A stretch of DNA of 64,000 bases from Pseudomonas svalbardensis (GTDB lineage Bacteria; Pseudomonadota; Gammaproteobacteria; Pseudomonadales; Pseudomonadaceae): positions 2,863,501 to 2,927,500 of the forward strand of contig NZ_CP125619.1 of NCBI RefSeq assembly GCF_030053115.1. Reading direction: 5' to 3'. This document shows, one piece after another, positions 26,375 through 36,618 of the stretch (position 1 is the stretch's first letter; each line of letters opens with the position of its first letter). The translations under genes were made by a program, and so were the position numbers. A model generated the notes under the pieces. It worked only from the letters and a program-made list of their open reading frames with translations, was not told the origin of the DNA and did no database searches.

Positions 26375-27742
26375 TTACGCAGCCTCCACGTTGAGCATGA
26401 GTTGGGCGTTGATGGCCTCGGCGGCCCGTTTGCCGTGCTGCACCGCCTGCACGGTGAGGTCCTGATCGAGACTGGTGCAGTCGCCGCCGGCGTATACGCC
26501 GGGGATGCTGGTGCGCAGGTTTTCATCCACTTGAATCCGCTCACCCTGGCGCTTGAGTTCACAGGCCAGCGGATCGGCGAGGGCACTGGCGTCGAAGGCC
26601 TGGCCGATGGCTTTGAAGATGGCGTCGGCGGCCAGTTCGAAGGTTTCGCCAGTGGTTTGCAGGCGACCTTCGACTAACCAGGTCCGAGCGAAGCGCATGC
26701 CGCGTACTTGGCCTTGAGCATCCAGCAGGACTTCTTCGGGTTGTGCCCACGTCAGCAAACGCACTTGATTGGCTTTGGCGATGTCCTGTTCGTGGTCGGT
26801 GGCGCCCATTTCCTCAACACCGCGGCGGTACACCAGGTTGACGTCGCGAGCCCCGAGGCGAGCCATTTGCACGGCCATGTCGATGGCGGTGTTGCCGGCG
26901 CCCAAAACGATACAACGGTCAGCGAGGGGGAGTTGGGTCAGGTCATCGGCCTGACGCAGTTCGCGGATGTAATCGGTGGCGGCCAGCAGACCGGGTGCGT
27001 CTTCATGAGCAAGCCCCAGCTGCTTGCTGGCGGCCAGACCGAGGCCGAGGAACACCGCGTCGAACTGCTGATGCAGTTCGCCAAGGGTGAGGTTTTCGCC
27101 GAGTTTCTGCCCGTGGCGGATTTCGATCCCGCCGATCTCCAGTAGGAATTCAAGCTCCTTCTGCGCGTAGTCATCCACCAGTTTGTACTTGGCGATCCCG
27201 TATTCGTTGAGGCCGCCAGCCTTTTCCCGTGCCTCGAAAATCACCACGTCATGACCGTGCATGGCACTGCGGTGAGCGCAGGACAAACCGGCCGGACCGG
27301 CGCCAACCACCGCGATGCGCTTGCCAGTTGATGCAGCACGTGTGAAGGGGTGTTCGCTGAAGTGTGCGTTGTCGACGGCGTAACGCTGCAACAGGCCGAT
27401 CAGCACCGGTGCGCATTCATGGTCGTTGTTGCGCACGCAGGCTTGCTGGCAAAGCACTTCCGTCGGGCAGACCCGGGCGCAACTGCCGCCGAGGATGTTC
27501 GCCGAGAGGATTTTCTGCGCGGCGCCCTGAACGTTTTCCTGATGGATATTGCGGATGAACGACGGAATGTCGATCTCGCTCGGGCAGGCATTCACGCAGG
27601 GCGCGTCGTAGCAGTACAGGCAACGCGAGGCTTCCAGATGGGCCTGGCGGTCGTTGAGTGGTGGTGCCAGATCGGTGAAATGGCCAGCGAGGGCGGCCGC
27701 ATTCTCGTGCGGATGCGGGAGGTGGTTCAGAGTCTTGATCAC
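26375..27742 (-). CDS. pydX: Dihydropyrimidine dehydrogenase, PreT/PydX subunit
   Basis: PydX is the FAD/NAD(P) subunit that feeds electrons to PydA. The GTG at 27742 gives 455 residues beginning with the family N-terminus (I-K-T-L-N-H-L-P-H-P-H-E-N). Four-Cys clusters CLYCYDAPCVNACP and CARVCPTEVLCQQACV lie near residues 36 and 80, then FAD-binding VVGAGPAGLSCAHR near 135 and NADPH-binding IVLGAGNTAIDMAVQ near 275. The ORF extends 39 codons upstream through REP-side sequence, which I reject as coding. It abuts pydA with no gap. Confidence 0.93.
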   Translation of the reverse strand: MIKTLNHLPHPHENAAALAGHFTDLAPPLNDRQAHLEASRCLYCYDAPCVNACPSEIDIPSFIRNIHQENVQGAAQKILSANILGGSCARVCPTEVLCQQACVRNNDHECAPVLIGLLQRYAVDNAHFSEHPFTRAASTGKRIAVVGAGPAGLSCAHRSAMHGHDVVIFEAREKAGGLNEYGIAKYKLVDDYAQKELEFLLEIGGIEIRHGQKLGENLTLGELHQQFDAVFLGLGLAASKQLGLAHEDAPGLLAATDYIRELRQADDLTQLPLADRCIVLGAGNTAIDMAVQMARLGARDVNLVYRRGVEEMGATDHEQDIAKANQVRLLTWAQPEEVLLDAQGQVRGMRFARTWLVEGRLQTTGETFELAADAIFKAIGQAFDASALADPLACELKRQGERIQVDENLRTSIPGVYAGGDCTSLDQDLTVQAVQHGKRAAEAINAQLMLNVEAA

Positions 27743-27813
27743 GGTGTTGGCCTCACGGTTATTTGAGGTGATGCCTCTGATGGGCATTGGTTTTTTTGTT
27801 GTCTGGGCCGGCC

Positions 27814-27890
27814 CCATCGCGAGCAAGCTCGCTCCCACAGGTATCTCGGGCGTCCACAAAACCTGTGGGAGCGAGCTTGCTCGCGATAGG
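27814..27890. repeat. REP doublet, reversed order
   Basis: ATCGCGAGCAAGCTCGCTCC precedes its inverse GGGAGCGAGCTTGCTCGCGA, separated by a short centre. It divides pydX from hydA and probably marks the end of the hydA transcript or a processing point in a joint one. Confidence 0.88.
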
Positions 27891-27903
27891 CCGAAGGCCG
27901 CTT

Positions 27904-29382
<1,479 letters not shown>

Positions 29383-29541
29383 CTAAATGTTTTATATGAA
29401 GCTGACGCAAACAGGTGTATTCCTGTCAGCGCTGTCAGGAATAAACGCTAGTCTGAGTTTGAGGATTGAGCAAGAATATTTTTTATATGCTTATATTTGT
29501 TTTAAGTTATTGATAATTAACATTTAAAACTTCAAATCACC

Positions 29542-29567
29542 AAAATGGTGAGGCCTCTCACCATTTT
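29542..29567. promoter_or_regulatory. 11-bp dyad in the hydA/transporter region
   Basis: AAAATGGTGAG and CTCACCATTTT are perfect inverse copies around GCCT. No T-run follows, and the site is about 200 bp from hydA and 330 bp from the transporter, so an operator is more likely than a terminator. Confidence 0.5.
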
Positions 29568-29764
29568 GACGCACTTGACAGGTTCCAAAAATAGACGAGA
29601 TTTCTTATGTGAAATCAGCCGCTTGAGGATGGTCTATGGTTGATGCGCGACGTTGAAAAAAAGTGGTATGCACCAGATTGAGTCCTGACTGTTCGGACAA
29701 CTTGCCTGGCATCTGGCCTGATTGAACGAGCAAGTAACCGGTGACTCATCGGTGATATAAATAA

Positions 29765-29782
29765 AACTGATAAACATCAGTT
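29765..29782. promoter_or_regulatory. AACTGAT-N4-ATCAGTT dyad upstream of the NCS1 transporter
   Basis: Perfect 7-bp inverted arms separated by AAAC, 113 bp before the chosen transporter start and inside AT-rich DNA. A regulator site is likely; the regulator is unknown. Confidence 0.45.
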
Positions 29783-29894
29783 GGTTACAAAGTTTTTATG
29801 GAACTGCCCGATGCGCAAACGGGGTAACCGGCACGTTAATTGATGCCGCCAGCCCCTGATGAGCAACAATAATCAAAAGAACAGTGGAGCGGCC

Positions 29895-31379
29895 ATGCAA
29901 CAGAACAGATCGCAAGTGACCGAGCGCGACGGCTTGTTTGAGCTCGAAGCCGGCAGTGACGTCCTCGACAGTCCCCGTTACAACCACGATATGGCACCGA
30001 CCAAGGTGCGCGAACGAACCTGGAACAAATGGCACATCACCGCATTGTGGATAGGCATGGCGATTTGCGTGCCGACCTACACCCTCGGTGGCGTGCTCAC
30101 CGCGCATTTCGGCCTGAGCGTCGGTGAAGCGTTGCTGGCGATTCTGTTCGCCAACATCATCGTACTGATCCCGTTGACCCTGAACGCCTTTCCCGGCACC
30201 AAGTACGGCATTCCGTTTCCCGTGTTGTTGCGTTCGTCCTTTGGCATCCTCGGCTCCAACATTCCGTGCCTGATCCGGGCGCTGGTGGCGTGTGGCTGGT
30301 TCGGCATTCAGACGATGTTCGGCGGGCTGGCCATTCACCTGTTTCTGGGGTCGGTGTTCGACGGTTGGAAATCCCTCGGCGGTACCGGTGAAGTAATCGG
30401 GTTCATGGTGTTCTGGGCCTTGAATCTGTGGGTGGTGATTCGCGGCGCGGACTCGATCAAATGGCTGGAAACCCTCTCGGCACCGTTGTTGGTGCTGGTG
30501 GGCGTGGGGCTGCTGGTATGGGCGATGCCGAACGTGTCGATGACCGAGTTGCTGGCGATTCCGGCCAAACGTCCGGAAGGCGCGAGCGTGGTCAGTTACT
30601 TTGCCGCCGGGCTGACCGCCATGGTCGGGTTCTGGGCCACCTTGTCCCTGAACATTCCGGATTTCAGCCGCTATGCGAAAAGCCAGAAGGATCAGATCGT
30701 CGGGCAGATTATCGGCTTGCCCCTGACCATGTTTCTGTTCGCCTCCCTCGGCGTAGTGATGACGGCCGCCTCGGTAAAACTGGTGGGCGTCACCGTCTCC
30801 GATCCGGTCACGCTGATCGGTCATATCCAGAGCCCGGTCTGGGTCGCACTGGCCATGGCGCTGATCATCATCGCCACGCTGTCGACCAACACAGCGGCCA
30901 ATATCGTTTCGCCTACCAACGACTTCCAGAACGTCGCCCCTAAGTTCATCAACCGCACCAAAGCGGTGATGCTCACTGGCCTGGTCGGTTTGGCGCTGAT
31001 GGCCCATGAGCTGTTGAAGAAGCTCGGTTTGATCGTCTCGGATTTAAGCCTGGAGACGGTGTATTCCAACTGGCTGCTGGGCTATTCGAGCCTGCTGGGT
31101 CCGATTGCCGGGATCATGGTGGTGGACTATTTCCTGATCAAGAAACAGCAACTGGATCTGGCCGGACTTTACCGCGACGACGTTTATCCAGCGTGGAACT
31201 GGTTCGGATTTATTGCGTTTGGTGTGCCGGTGGCGCTGACGCTGCTGTCGCTCGGCAGCGATGCATTCAGCTGGTTCTACGACTATGGCTGGTTCACCGG
31301 ATCGGCACTGGGCGGACTGATTTATTACGGGTTGTGCTCGATGCGCCCCAGCCCGTCTGTTGCGAAATCTGCGGTGTGA
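29895..31379 (+). CDS. NCS1-family nucleobase/hydantoin transporter
   Basis: The protein (494 residues from ATG 29895) has about twelve membrane helices and the NCS1 motifs NKWHITALWIGMAICVPTY, NAFPGTKYGIPFPVLLRSSFG, FGIQTMFGGLAIH and NIPDFSRYAKSQKDQIVGQ. It imports uracil, allantoin or hydantoin-like substrates with a cation. ATG 29895 has GTGGAGCGGCC before it; an in-frame ATG at 29859 would add 12 residues and is less well placed. It is surrounded by hydA and the carbamoyl hydrolase, so it feeds the pyrimidine/hydantoin pathway. Confidence 0.92.
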   Translation: MQQNRSQVTERDGLFELEAGSDVLDSPRYNHDMAPTKVRERTWNKWHITALWIGMAICVPTYTLGGVLTAHFGLSVGEALLAILFANIIVLIPLTLNAFPGTKYGIPFPVLLRSSFGILGSNIPCLIRALVACGWFGIQTMFGGLAIHLFLGSVFDGWKSLGGTGEVIGFMVFWALNLWVVIRGADSIKWLETLSAPLLVLVGVGLLVWAMPNVSMTELLAIPAKRPEGASVVSYFAAGLTAMVGFWATLSLNIPDFSRYAKSQKDQIVGQIIGLPLTMFLFASLGVVMTAASVKLVGVTVSDPVTLIGHIQSPVWVALAMALIIIATLSTNTAANIVSPTNDFQNVAPKFINRTKAVMLTGLVGLALMAHELLKKLGLIVSDLSLETVYSNWLLGYSSLLGPIAGIMVVDYFLIKKQQLDLAGLYRDDVYPAWNWFGFIAFGVPVALTLLSLGSDAFSWFYDYGWFTGSALGGLIYYGLCSMRPSPSVAKSAV

Positions 31380-31388
31380 GGGACGGCC

Positions 31389-31452
31389 CCTTCGCGAGCA
31401 GGCTCGCTCCCACATTTGGAATGCATTACCCCTGTGGGAGCGAGCCGGCTCC
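31389..31452. repeat. REP doublet with truncated right arm
   Basis: The left copy CCTTCGCGAGCAGGCTCGCT is complete; the right starts TGTGGGAGCGAGCC but then reads GGCTCCGGGCGGCG, so its distal half is lost. It lies between the transporter and the hydrolase genes. Confidence 0.8.
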
Positions 31453-31535
31453 GGGCGGCGTTCCGACGAAGACGGCCGCCAAGACACCCAAGAAATGCCT
31501 GAAGAAATCCATAAGAACTGCCTGAGGAGATCATC

Positions 31536-32819
31536 ATGAACGCTGCCATTGACGTTCTGCAGTCCACCCATCAGCACATCAACCGCGACCGCTTGTGGCA
31601 GTCGCTCATGGACCTGGCCAAGCTCGGCGCCACGGTCAAGGGCGGTGTTTGTCGCCTGGCCCTGACCGACCTCGACCGCCAGGCCCGGGACATTTTCGTC
31701 AACTGGTGCGAGGAGGCCGGTTGCACCGTCAGCATCGATGCCGTCGGCAACATCTTCGCCCGTCGTCCGGGCCGCAATCCGAACCTGCCACCGGTGATGA
31801 CCGGCAGCCACATCGACACCCAACCCACCGGCGGCAAGTTCGACGGCTGCTTCGGCGTACTGGCCGGCGTCGAAGTGCTGCGCACCCTCAATGACCTGGG
31901 CGTGGAAACCGAAGCGCCGCTGGAAGTCGTGGTCTGGACCAACGAGGAAGGCTCACGCTTCGCCCCCTGCATGATGGGCTCCGGCGTATTCGCGGAAAAG
32001 TTCACCCTCGAAGAAACCCTGGCCAAGGTCGATGCCGAAGGCGTTACCGTGGGTGAAGCCTTGAACGCCATTGGCTATGCTGGCGAGCGCAAGGTCAGCG
32101 GCCATGCCGTCGGCGCCTATTTCGAGGCCCATATCGAACAAGGCCCGATCCTTGAAGACGAACGCAAAACCATCGGCGTGGTGATGGGCGCCCTCGGGCA
32201 GAAATGGTTCGACCTGAAACTGCGCGGCGTCGAAGCCCACGCCGGCCCGACGCCGATGCACCTGCGCAAGGACGCTCTGGTCGGCGCCTCGGTGATCGTC
32301 GGTGCGGTCAACCGCGCTGCCCTCGGCCATCAACCCCACGCCTGCGGCACCGTCGGTTGCCTGCAAGCCTATCCCGGCTCACGCAACGTCATCCCCGGCG
32401 AAGTGCGCATGACCCTGGACTTCCGTCATCTGGAACCGGCGCGTCTGGACTCAATGATCGCCGAAGTCCGTGAAGTCATCGAAACCACCTGCGAGGAACA
32501 CGGCCTGACCTTCGAACTCACACCCACTGCGGATTTCCCGCCGCTGTACTTCGACAAAGGCTGCGTCGAAGCGGTACGCGGCGCCGCCCAAGGCTTGGGC
32601 CTGTCGCACATGGACATCGTCAGCGGAGCAGGGCACGACGCAATCTTTCTCGCCGAACTCGGCCCGGCCGGGATGATCTTCGTACCGTGCGAAGGCGGCA
32701 TCAGCCACAACGAAATCGAAAACGCCGCGCCGGATGATCTGGCGGCCGGGTGTGCGGTGTTGTTGCGGGCGATGCTGGTGGCTTCGGCGGCGATTGCCAG
32801 CGGTCAATTGGCGGCTTGA
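31536..32819 (+). CDS. M20-family N-carbamoyl amino acid / beta-ureidopropionase hydrolase
   Basis: This 427-residue Zn-dependent amidohydrolase carries the metal ligands in TGSHIDTQPTGGKFDG (near residue 90), WTNEEGSRF (near 135), HIEQGPILEDE (near 200) and GGISHNEIEN (near 390), plus the substrate segments QKWFDLKLRGVEAHAGPTPM and AGHDAIF. The family includes beta-ureidopropionase, L-carbamoylases and allantoate amidohydrolase. Given PydAX and HydA next door, cleavage of N-carbamoyl-beta-alanine to beta-alanine, CO2 and ammonia is the likely reaction. GAGGAGATCATC precedes the ATG. Confidence 0.9.
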   Translation: MNAAIDVLQSTHQHINRDRLWQSLMDLAKLGATVKGGVCRLALTDLDRQARDIFVNWCEEAGCTVSIDAVGNIFARRPGRNPNLPPVMTGSHIDTQPTGGKFDGCFGVLAGVEVLRTLNDLGVETEAPLEVVVWTNEEGSRFAPCMMGSGVFAEKFTLEETLAKVDAEGVTVGEALNAIGYAGERKVSGHAVGAYFEAHIEQGPILEDERKTIGVVMGALGQKWFDLKLRGVEAHAGPTPMHLRKDALVGASVIVGAVNRAALGHQPHACGTVGCLQAYPGSRNVIPGEVRMTLDFRHLEPARLDSMIAEVREVIETTCEEHGLTFELTPTADFPPLYFDKGCVEAVRGAAQGLGLSHMDIVSGAGHDAIFLAELGPAGMIFVPCEGGISHNEIENAAPDDLAAGCAVLLRAMLVASAAIASGQLAA

Positions 32820-32825
32820 AAAGCA

Positions 32826-32856
32826 TGACGTGCGCTGAAAAAAACAGCGCACGTCA
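32826..32856. terminator. Perfect 12-bp hairpin after the hydrolase gene
   Basis: TGACGTGCGCTG and CAGCGCACGTCA pair exactly around a loop of seven A. There is no T-run on the plus strand, but the stem is strong and directly follows the stop codon. Its right arm contains the first bases of the ECF41-type promoter listed next. Confidence 0.7.
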
Positions 32857-32878
32857 CAAACCCGAATCCTCAATCGTC
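32852..32878 (+). promoter_or_regulatory. ECF41-type sigma promoter
   Basis: CGTCACA, a spacer of exactly 16 bases, then CGTC. The published ECF41 consensus is TGTCACA-N16-CGTC, so 10 of 11 fixed bases match with the right spacing. It lies 35 bp before the carboxymuconolactone-decarboxylase-like gene, which is followed by the ECF41 sigma gene itself, indicating autoregulation. Confidence 0.8.
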
Positions 32879-32913
32879 ATCCTGTTGAATCCCCCAAACA
32901 GTGGAGCAACACG

Positions 32914-33348
32914 ATGTCGTCCAACACCCAGCCGGTTAACCTGCTGCAATCGATTCCTCAGGTGTTCGAAAGCCTGACCCAGGTCCACGTCACCCTCGAC
33001 AGCCACGACCTGGACCCGACCCTCAAACACTTGCTGCACTTGCGTGCCTCGCAGATCAACCAATGCGGTTTTTGCGTGAAGATGCACACCCGCGAGGCCC
33101 GTGAAGCCAATGAAACCAACGAGCGGCTGGACCGCCTGATCGTCTGGCGTCACGTCAGCGATTTCACTGCCGCTGAACGTGCGGCCCTGGCCTGGACCGA
33201 AGCCCTCACCGTACTCGATGAAAAGACCGACTACGCCAGCCTGCGCGGTGACTTGCGCGAGCACTTCAGCGACGCACAAATCGGTGCCTTGACGGCCGAG
33301 ATCGGCATGATCAGCCTGTGGAACCGTTTGCAGGTGTCGAGGCACTGA
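32914..33348 (+). CDS. Carboxymuconolactone decarboxylase/AhpD-like protein, ECF41 target
   Basis: The 144-residue protein is a single AhpD-like domain with the redox motif CGFCVKMHTREAREANE (CxxC and downstream His) near residue 50. Members of this group are alkylhydroperoxidase-like and are the conserved partners of ECF41 sigma factors. Its stop is 3 bp before the sigma factor start, so the two share a transcript. The ECF41-type promoter upstream fits this. The physiological substrate is unknown for the whole group. Confidence 0.92.
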   Translation: MSSNTQPVNLLQSIPQVFESLTQVHVTLDSHDLDPTLKHLLHLRASQINQCGFCVKMHTREAREANETNERLDRLIVWRHVSDFTAAERAALAWTEALTVLDEKTDYASLRGDLREHFSDAQIGALTAEIGMISLWNRLQVSRH

Positions 33349-33351
33349 TTG

Positions 33352-34245
33352 ATGAACTCCGCTGAAAACACCGCCGCTGTGTTCGAGCAGCGCCGGCCAT
33401 TTTTGCTCGGTCTTGCTTATCGCATCCTCGGCTCCCGCGCCGAAGCCGAGGATGTTGTGCAAGAGCTGTTCATCAAATGGCTGGAGACCGACCGCGCCAT
33501 CATTGCCACGCCGGCCGCCTGGCTGACCACGGCTTGCACCCGGCACTGCATCGATCTGCTGCGCTCGGCGCACAAGTCGCGGGTTGATTACATCGGCACC
33601 TGGCTGCCGGAACCGATTCACACCACCCATCAGGACTCACCCGAACACAGGCATGAACTGGCCTCGTCGCTGTCCACCGCGTTCCTGTTGTTACTGGAAC
33701 GGCTAACCCCCAAGGAGCGTGCGGCGTACCTGCTCTACGAAATTTTCGACATGGATTACACGCACGTCGCGGATGCGGTCGGGGTTCAAGAGGCTGCGTG
33801 CCGCAAACTGGTGTCCCGGGCCAAGGCCAGCCTGGGCAGCGGACAAACGCGCTTTCAGCCGGAACCGGCACGCCAGGAGCAATTGCTCAGCGCTTTCCGT
33901 AGCGCCATCGCCAGCGGCTCGACCGCTTCCTTGACCGCGATGCTGAGCGAAGACGTCGAACTCTGCGCCGACAGCGGCGGCAAGGCCTCGGCCATCCGCG
34001 AAACGTTGTCTGGCATTTCCAATGTGCTGGATTTCATTGGCCAGTCGTTGCACGTCTATTGGCAGACTTGCGAATGGCTGCCAGCCGAAATCAATGGTGC
34101 CCAAGGCGTGATCATCAAGGCGGACGAGGTCATCACTGCATCGATGACGTTTGGGTTCGACGAAGCGGGGCAGGTGAGCCGGATTTTTATCATGCGCAAT
34201 CCGCAGAAGTTGGCGGGGTTGCAGGATTTGTTGGATGTGCACTGA
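33352..34245 (+). CDS. ECF41-family sigma factor with C-terminal SnoaL-like domain
   Basis: The 297-residue protein has sigma region 2 (LAYRILGSRAEAEDVVQELFIKW, about residues 22-45), region 4 (LERLTPKERAAYLLYEIFDMDYTHVADAVGV, about 110-145) and a long C-terminal NTF2/SnoaL-like extension. The linker holds WLPEP, and the C-terminus NPQKL in place of the usual NPDKL; both are diagnostic of ECF41, where the extension replaces an anti-sigma factor. ATG 33352 is preferred over the TTG three bases earlier. Confidence 0.92.
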   Translation: MNSAENTAAVFEQRRPFLLGLAYRILGSRAEAEDVVQELFIKWLETDRAIIATPAAWLTTACTRHCIDLLRSAHKSRVDYIGTWLPEPIHTTHQDSPEHRHELASSLSTAFLLLLERLTPKERAAYLLYEIFDMDYTHVADAVGVQEAACRKLVSRAKASLGSGQTRFQPEPARQEQLLSAFRSAIASGSTASLTAMLSEDVELCADSGGKASAIRETLSGISNVLDFIGQSLHVYWQTCEWLPAEINGAQGVIIKADEVITASMTFGFDEAGQVSRIFIMRNPQKLAGLQDLLDVH

Positions 34246-34328
34246 GTCCTCTGCACTATCCCAACCCCTCGCGGTCGTAATCTTCACAGGGCGGCGCGTG
34301 AATGCACCGCCGCACGCGTGGAGATCCA

Positions 34329-35825
34329 ATGAGCCAGGACGTCCTGACCACCGAAACCAATCGCCGTCAGTTGCAGCAGATTATCGCCGGCCTGTCCGAT
34401 GGGTTGATTCTGCTGGAGCTCGACCAGACCCTTCTCTGGGCCAATGACGCCGCGTTGGCCATGCACGGCGTCGGGCAACTCAGCGAATTGGGGGCGAATG
34501 CCAAGGAGTACGCCAAGCGCTTCGCCTTGCGTTATCGCAATAATCACCCGGTTCAGGCCGACAATTATCCGATCAGCCGCGTTGCCCGAGGTGAGACCTT
34601 CAGTGATGTGTTGGTTGAGGTGACGCCGGCGGACGACGAAGAGCGCACCTGGGTCCACAGCGTGCGCAGCATGGTATTGGCCGACAGCGCTGGCGAGCCG
34701 GAGTCGCTGGTGCTGATCATGAGCGATGTCACGGAGTGGGCCAGCGCCGAACAGCGTTTCGAAAAAACCTTCAACGCCAACCCAGCCCCGGCGGTGATCT
34801 GTCGTCTAAGCGATTTGCGCTACATCAAAGTCAACCCTGGCTTCCTGGAGATGACCGGCTATGCGCGTGATCAGGTGATCGGCCGTTCTACCTATGAACT
34901 GGATGTGCTGGAAGGGGCCGAAAACAAGGATCTGGCCAAGCAGCGTTTGCGCGAAGGGGCAACCATTCCGCAAATGCAGGCTCAGCTGCAGTTATCCGAA
35001 GGTGGCAGCAAACAGGTGATCGTCGCCGGCCAGCCCCTTGAGCTGAACGACGAAGCCTGCATGCTCTTTTCCTTTGTAGACATCGAGCCTCGGCATAAGG
35101 CCGAGGTCGCCCTGCGCCAAAGCGAGGAACGTTTCGCCAAGGCTTTTCGACTGACCCCGGTGCCCATTCTGGTGTGTAACGCCGGCGATCAGATGGTGAT
35201 GGACGTCAACGAAGCCTTCCTCGATACGCTCGCGTATCCCAGTGAAGAGGTGCTCGGCAAGACCATCGCAGAGATCGACTTCATCCATGACAAGGGCGCA
35301 CGTACACGGCTGTTCGCAACCCTGGAGAAAATCGGAAGCCTGGATCGCATCGATGTCAGCCTCCGCAAGAAAGACACCGGGCTGATCGATTGCGCGGTCT
35401 CGGCCGACACCGTGAACATTCAGGACAGTCCCTGCTACCTGCTGGTGTTTATGGACATCACTGAACGTAAACGCACCGAGCTGGAGTTGGTGTCGGCGAT
35501 CGAAGAGGTGATGAAAGACGCCTCCTGGTTCAGCCGCACGCTCATCGAGAAACTCGCTAACGTCAAAAACGTCAACTCGCCGCAGTTGCCTAGCGTGTCT
35601 TTCACCGACCTGACCGCCCGCGAGCGCGATGTGCTCGGCCTGATCTGCGAAGGCCTGGCCGACAAGGAAATCGCCGCGCGGCTCAAACTCGCCCCGAACA
35701 CGGTGCGCAACCATGTCTCGACGGTGTATTCCAAGCTCGACGTTCACAGCCGTAGCGAGGCGATTGTCTGGGCTCGCGAGCGCGGTTTGTTCTCCAGCGA
35801 GTGGCGGCCCAAGGCCCAGCGTTAG
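34329..35825 (+). CDS. Triple-PAS LuxR-type transcription regulator
   Basis: The 498-residue protein contains three PAS-like segments (about residues 15-130, 135-260 with VNPGFLEMTGYARDQVIGRS, and 262-385 with MDVNEAFLDTLAYPSEEVLGK) and a C-terminal LuxR HTH (FTDLTARERDVLGLICEGLADKEIAARL, about 425-485, with TVRNHVSTVYSKL). There is no receiver, so it senses directly, perhaps a small ligand or heme bound to a PAS domain. Start ATG 34329 is in GAGATCCAATGAG; the ligand and targets cannot be read from the sequence. It stands alone between the ECF41 pair and a DUF1652 gene. Confidence 0.88.
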   Translation: MSQDVLTTETNRRQLQQIIAGLSDGLILLELDQTLLWANDAALAMHGVGQLSELGANAKEYAKRFALRYRNNHPVQADNYPISRVARGETFSDVLVEVTPADDEERTWVHSVRSMVLADSAGEPESLVLIMSDVTEWASAEQRFEKTFNANPAPAVICRLSDLRYIKVNPGFLEMTGYARDQVIGRSTYELDVLEGAENKDLAKQRLREGATIPQMQAQLQLSEGGSKQVIVAGQPLELNDEACMLFSFVDIEPRHKAEVALRQSEERFAKAFRLTPVPILVCNAGDQMVMDVNEAFLDTLAYPSEEVLGKTIAEIDFIHDKGARTRLFATLEKIGSLDRIDVSLRKKDTGLIDCAVSADTVNIQDSPCYLLVFMDITERKRTELELVSAIEEVMKDASWFSRTLIEKLANVKNVNSPQLPSVSFTDLTARERDVLGLICEGLADKEIAARLKLAPNTVRNHVSTVYSKLDVHSRSEAIVWARERGLFSSEWRPKAQR

Positions 35826-35954
35826 GTGCAAATGCACTACTCGAAGGGGTGCAAATTGATGTTCTGGGCCGGGGCGGCGGTTCTTAGGCTGTAAGGGTGC
35901 GATACAGGTCTTCGGGTATCGCGTCCCTTTCAAAACAGCGACAGGAACCGCAGG

Positions 35955-36203
35955 ATGATTTACGTGGCGCAATTGCGTATGCAACTGGAGCGGAGCTTTT
36001 CACCGTTGGCCTGTGAGTGCAATGTTACGGGTGATCATTCACTGACGGTGAAGCTCTATCATCCGGTGTCGGGGCAGGTGGATCTGGTGATCAGTGGGTT
36101 GAGCGTGGCCAACCTCAGAACGCCGGAGGCGGTGGCAGCTTTGATCGAAGAGCTGCGTTATGAACTTGAGAGCAACACGTTGCATTGTCGCGAGACGTCC
36201 TAG
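35955..36203 (+). CDS. DUF1652 family protein
   Basis: The 82-residue protein has the family pattern: an N-terminal helix (LRMQLERSFSPLACECNV), a central SLTVKLYHPVSGQVDLVISGLSVANLRTPEA and a closing helix IEELRYELES. These small proteins are abundant in Pseudomonas and have no known function. Upstream, GTGCA-AA-TGCAC at 35826-35837 is a small palindrome followed by a second GTGCAAAT, a possible site for the adjacent LuxR regulator. Confidence 0.85.
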   Translation: MIYVAQLRMQLERSFSPLACECNVTGDHSLTVKLYHPVSGQVDLVISGLSVANLRTPEAVAALIEELRYELESNTLHCRETS

Positions 36204-36232
36204 GAACTGTCGGGTTTTGCCGGCGGTCGTAC

Positions 36233-36254
36233 AAAGAATACGAGAGTATTTTTT
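36233..36254 (+). terminator. Terminator after the DUF1652 gene
   Basis: AAAGAATAC and GTATTTTTT can pair around GAGA (one G-U pair), and the right arm runs into a T-tract. It is AT-rich and weak. Confidence 0.5.
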
Positions 36255-36330
36255 CTGTGACCGGTCCGCGGCTTCGCGGTGAAACAGTTGGGTCGCGGAA
36301 ATATGTAGATCACTTACCGCGGGTCAACCT

Positions 36331-36552
36331 ATGAAAAGTCTTGGGAAACGCATTTTTGCAACACTGTCGTTCGCACTCTGGATAGCGATTCTGGGTGGTT
36401 GTGCCAGTCCTCCACCGCCACCTCCCGCTGCGCCGCCTCCGCCCCCTGTGCGAACCTGCCAAACCACTGAAAACACTGATGTGCAAGGCGATATGAGAGC
36501 TGAGGGGCAGGTGACCCGGGAAACGACGCTCACTCGTTGCGTCACTCAGTAA
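36331..36552 (+). CDS. Small proline-rich lipoprotein
   Basis: The 73-residue precursor has a basic start (MKSLGKRIF), a hydrophobic core and a lipobox ILGGC at residues 20-24, so Cys24 should be acylated. The mature part begins CASPPPPPPAAPPPPPVRTC, a short polyproline spacer, then a ~30-residue tail with two more cysteines (QTTENTDVQ..., LTRCVTQ) that may form a disulfide. The function is unknown; no relatives with known role come to mind. Confidence 0.75.
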   Translation: MKSLGKRIFATLSFALWIAILGGCASPPPPPPAAPPPPPVRTCQTTENTDVQGDMRAEGQVTRETTLTRCVTQ

Positions 36553-36574
36553 GCGTCCATCGGCTCCCGTTGAA

Positions 36575-36601
36575 CCGCCAGCAGCGCTGTGCTGCTGGCG
36601 G
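36575..36601. terminator. Strong GC hairpin between convergent genes
   Basis: CCGCCAGCAGC and GCTGCTGGCGG form an 11-bp stem around GCTGT. It lies between the lipoprotein gene and the end of the oxidoreductase gene and probably stops transcription from both sides, though no T-run is present. Confidence 0.65.
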
Positions 36602-36618
36602 GTATCCGCGCGCGTCGC

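Noticed and set aside
27743..27859. Upstream extension of pydX
   Set aside because: It is encoded by REP sequence (the residues PVGASLLAMGP are a typical REP-derived peptide); the GTG at 27742 matches the family start.
32826..32856. A new riboswitch after the carbamoyl hydrolase gene
   Set aside because: The perfect hairpin is better explained as a terminator or promoter-embedded structure; no conserved aptamer-like core is present.
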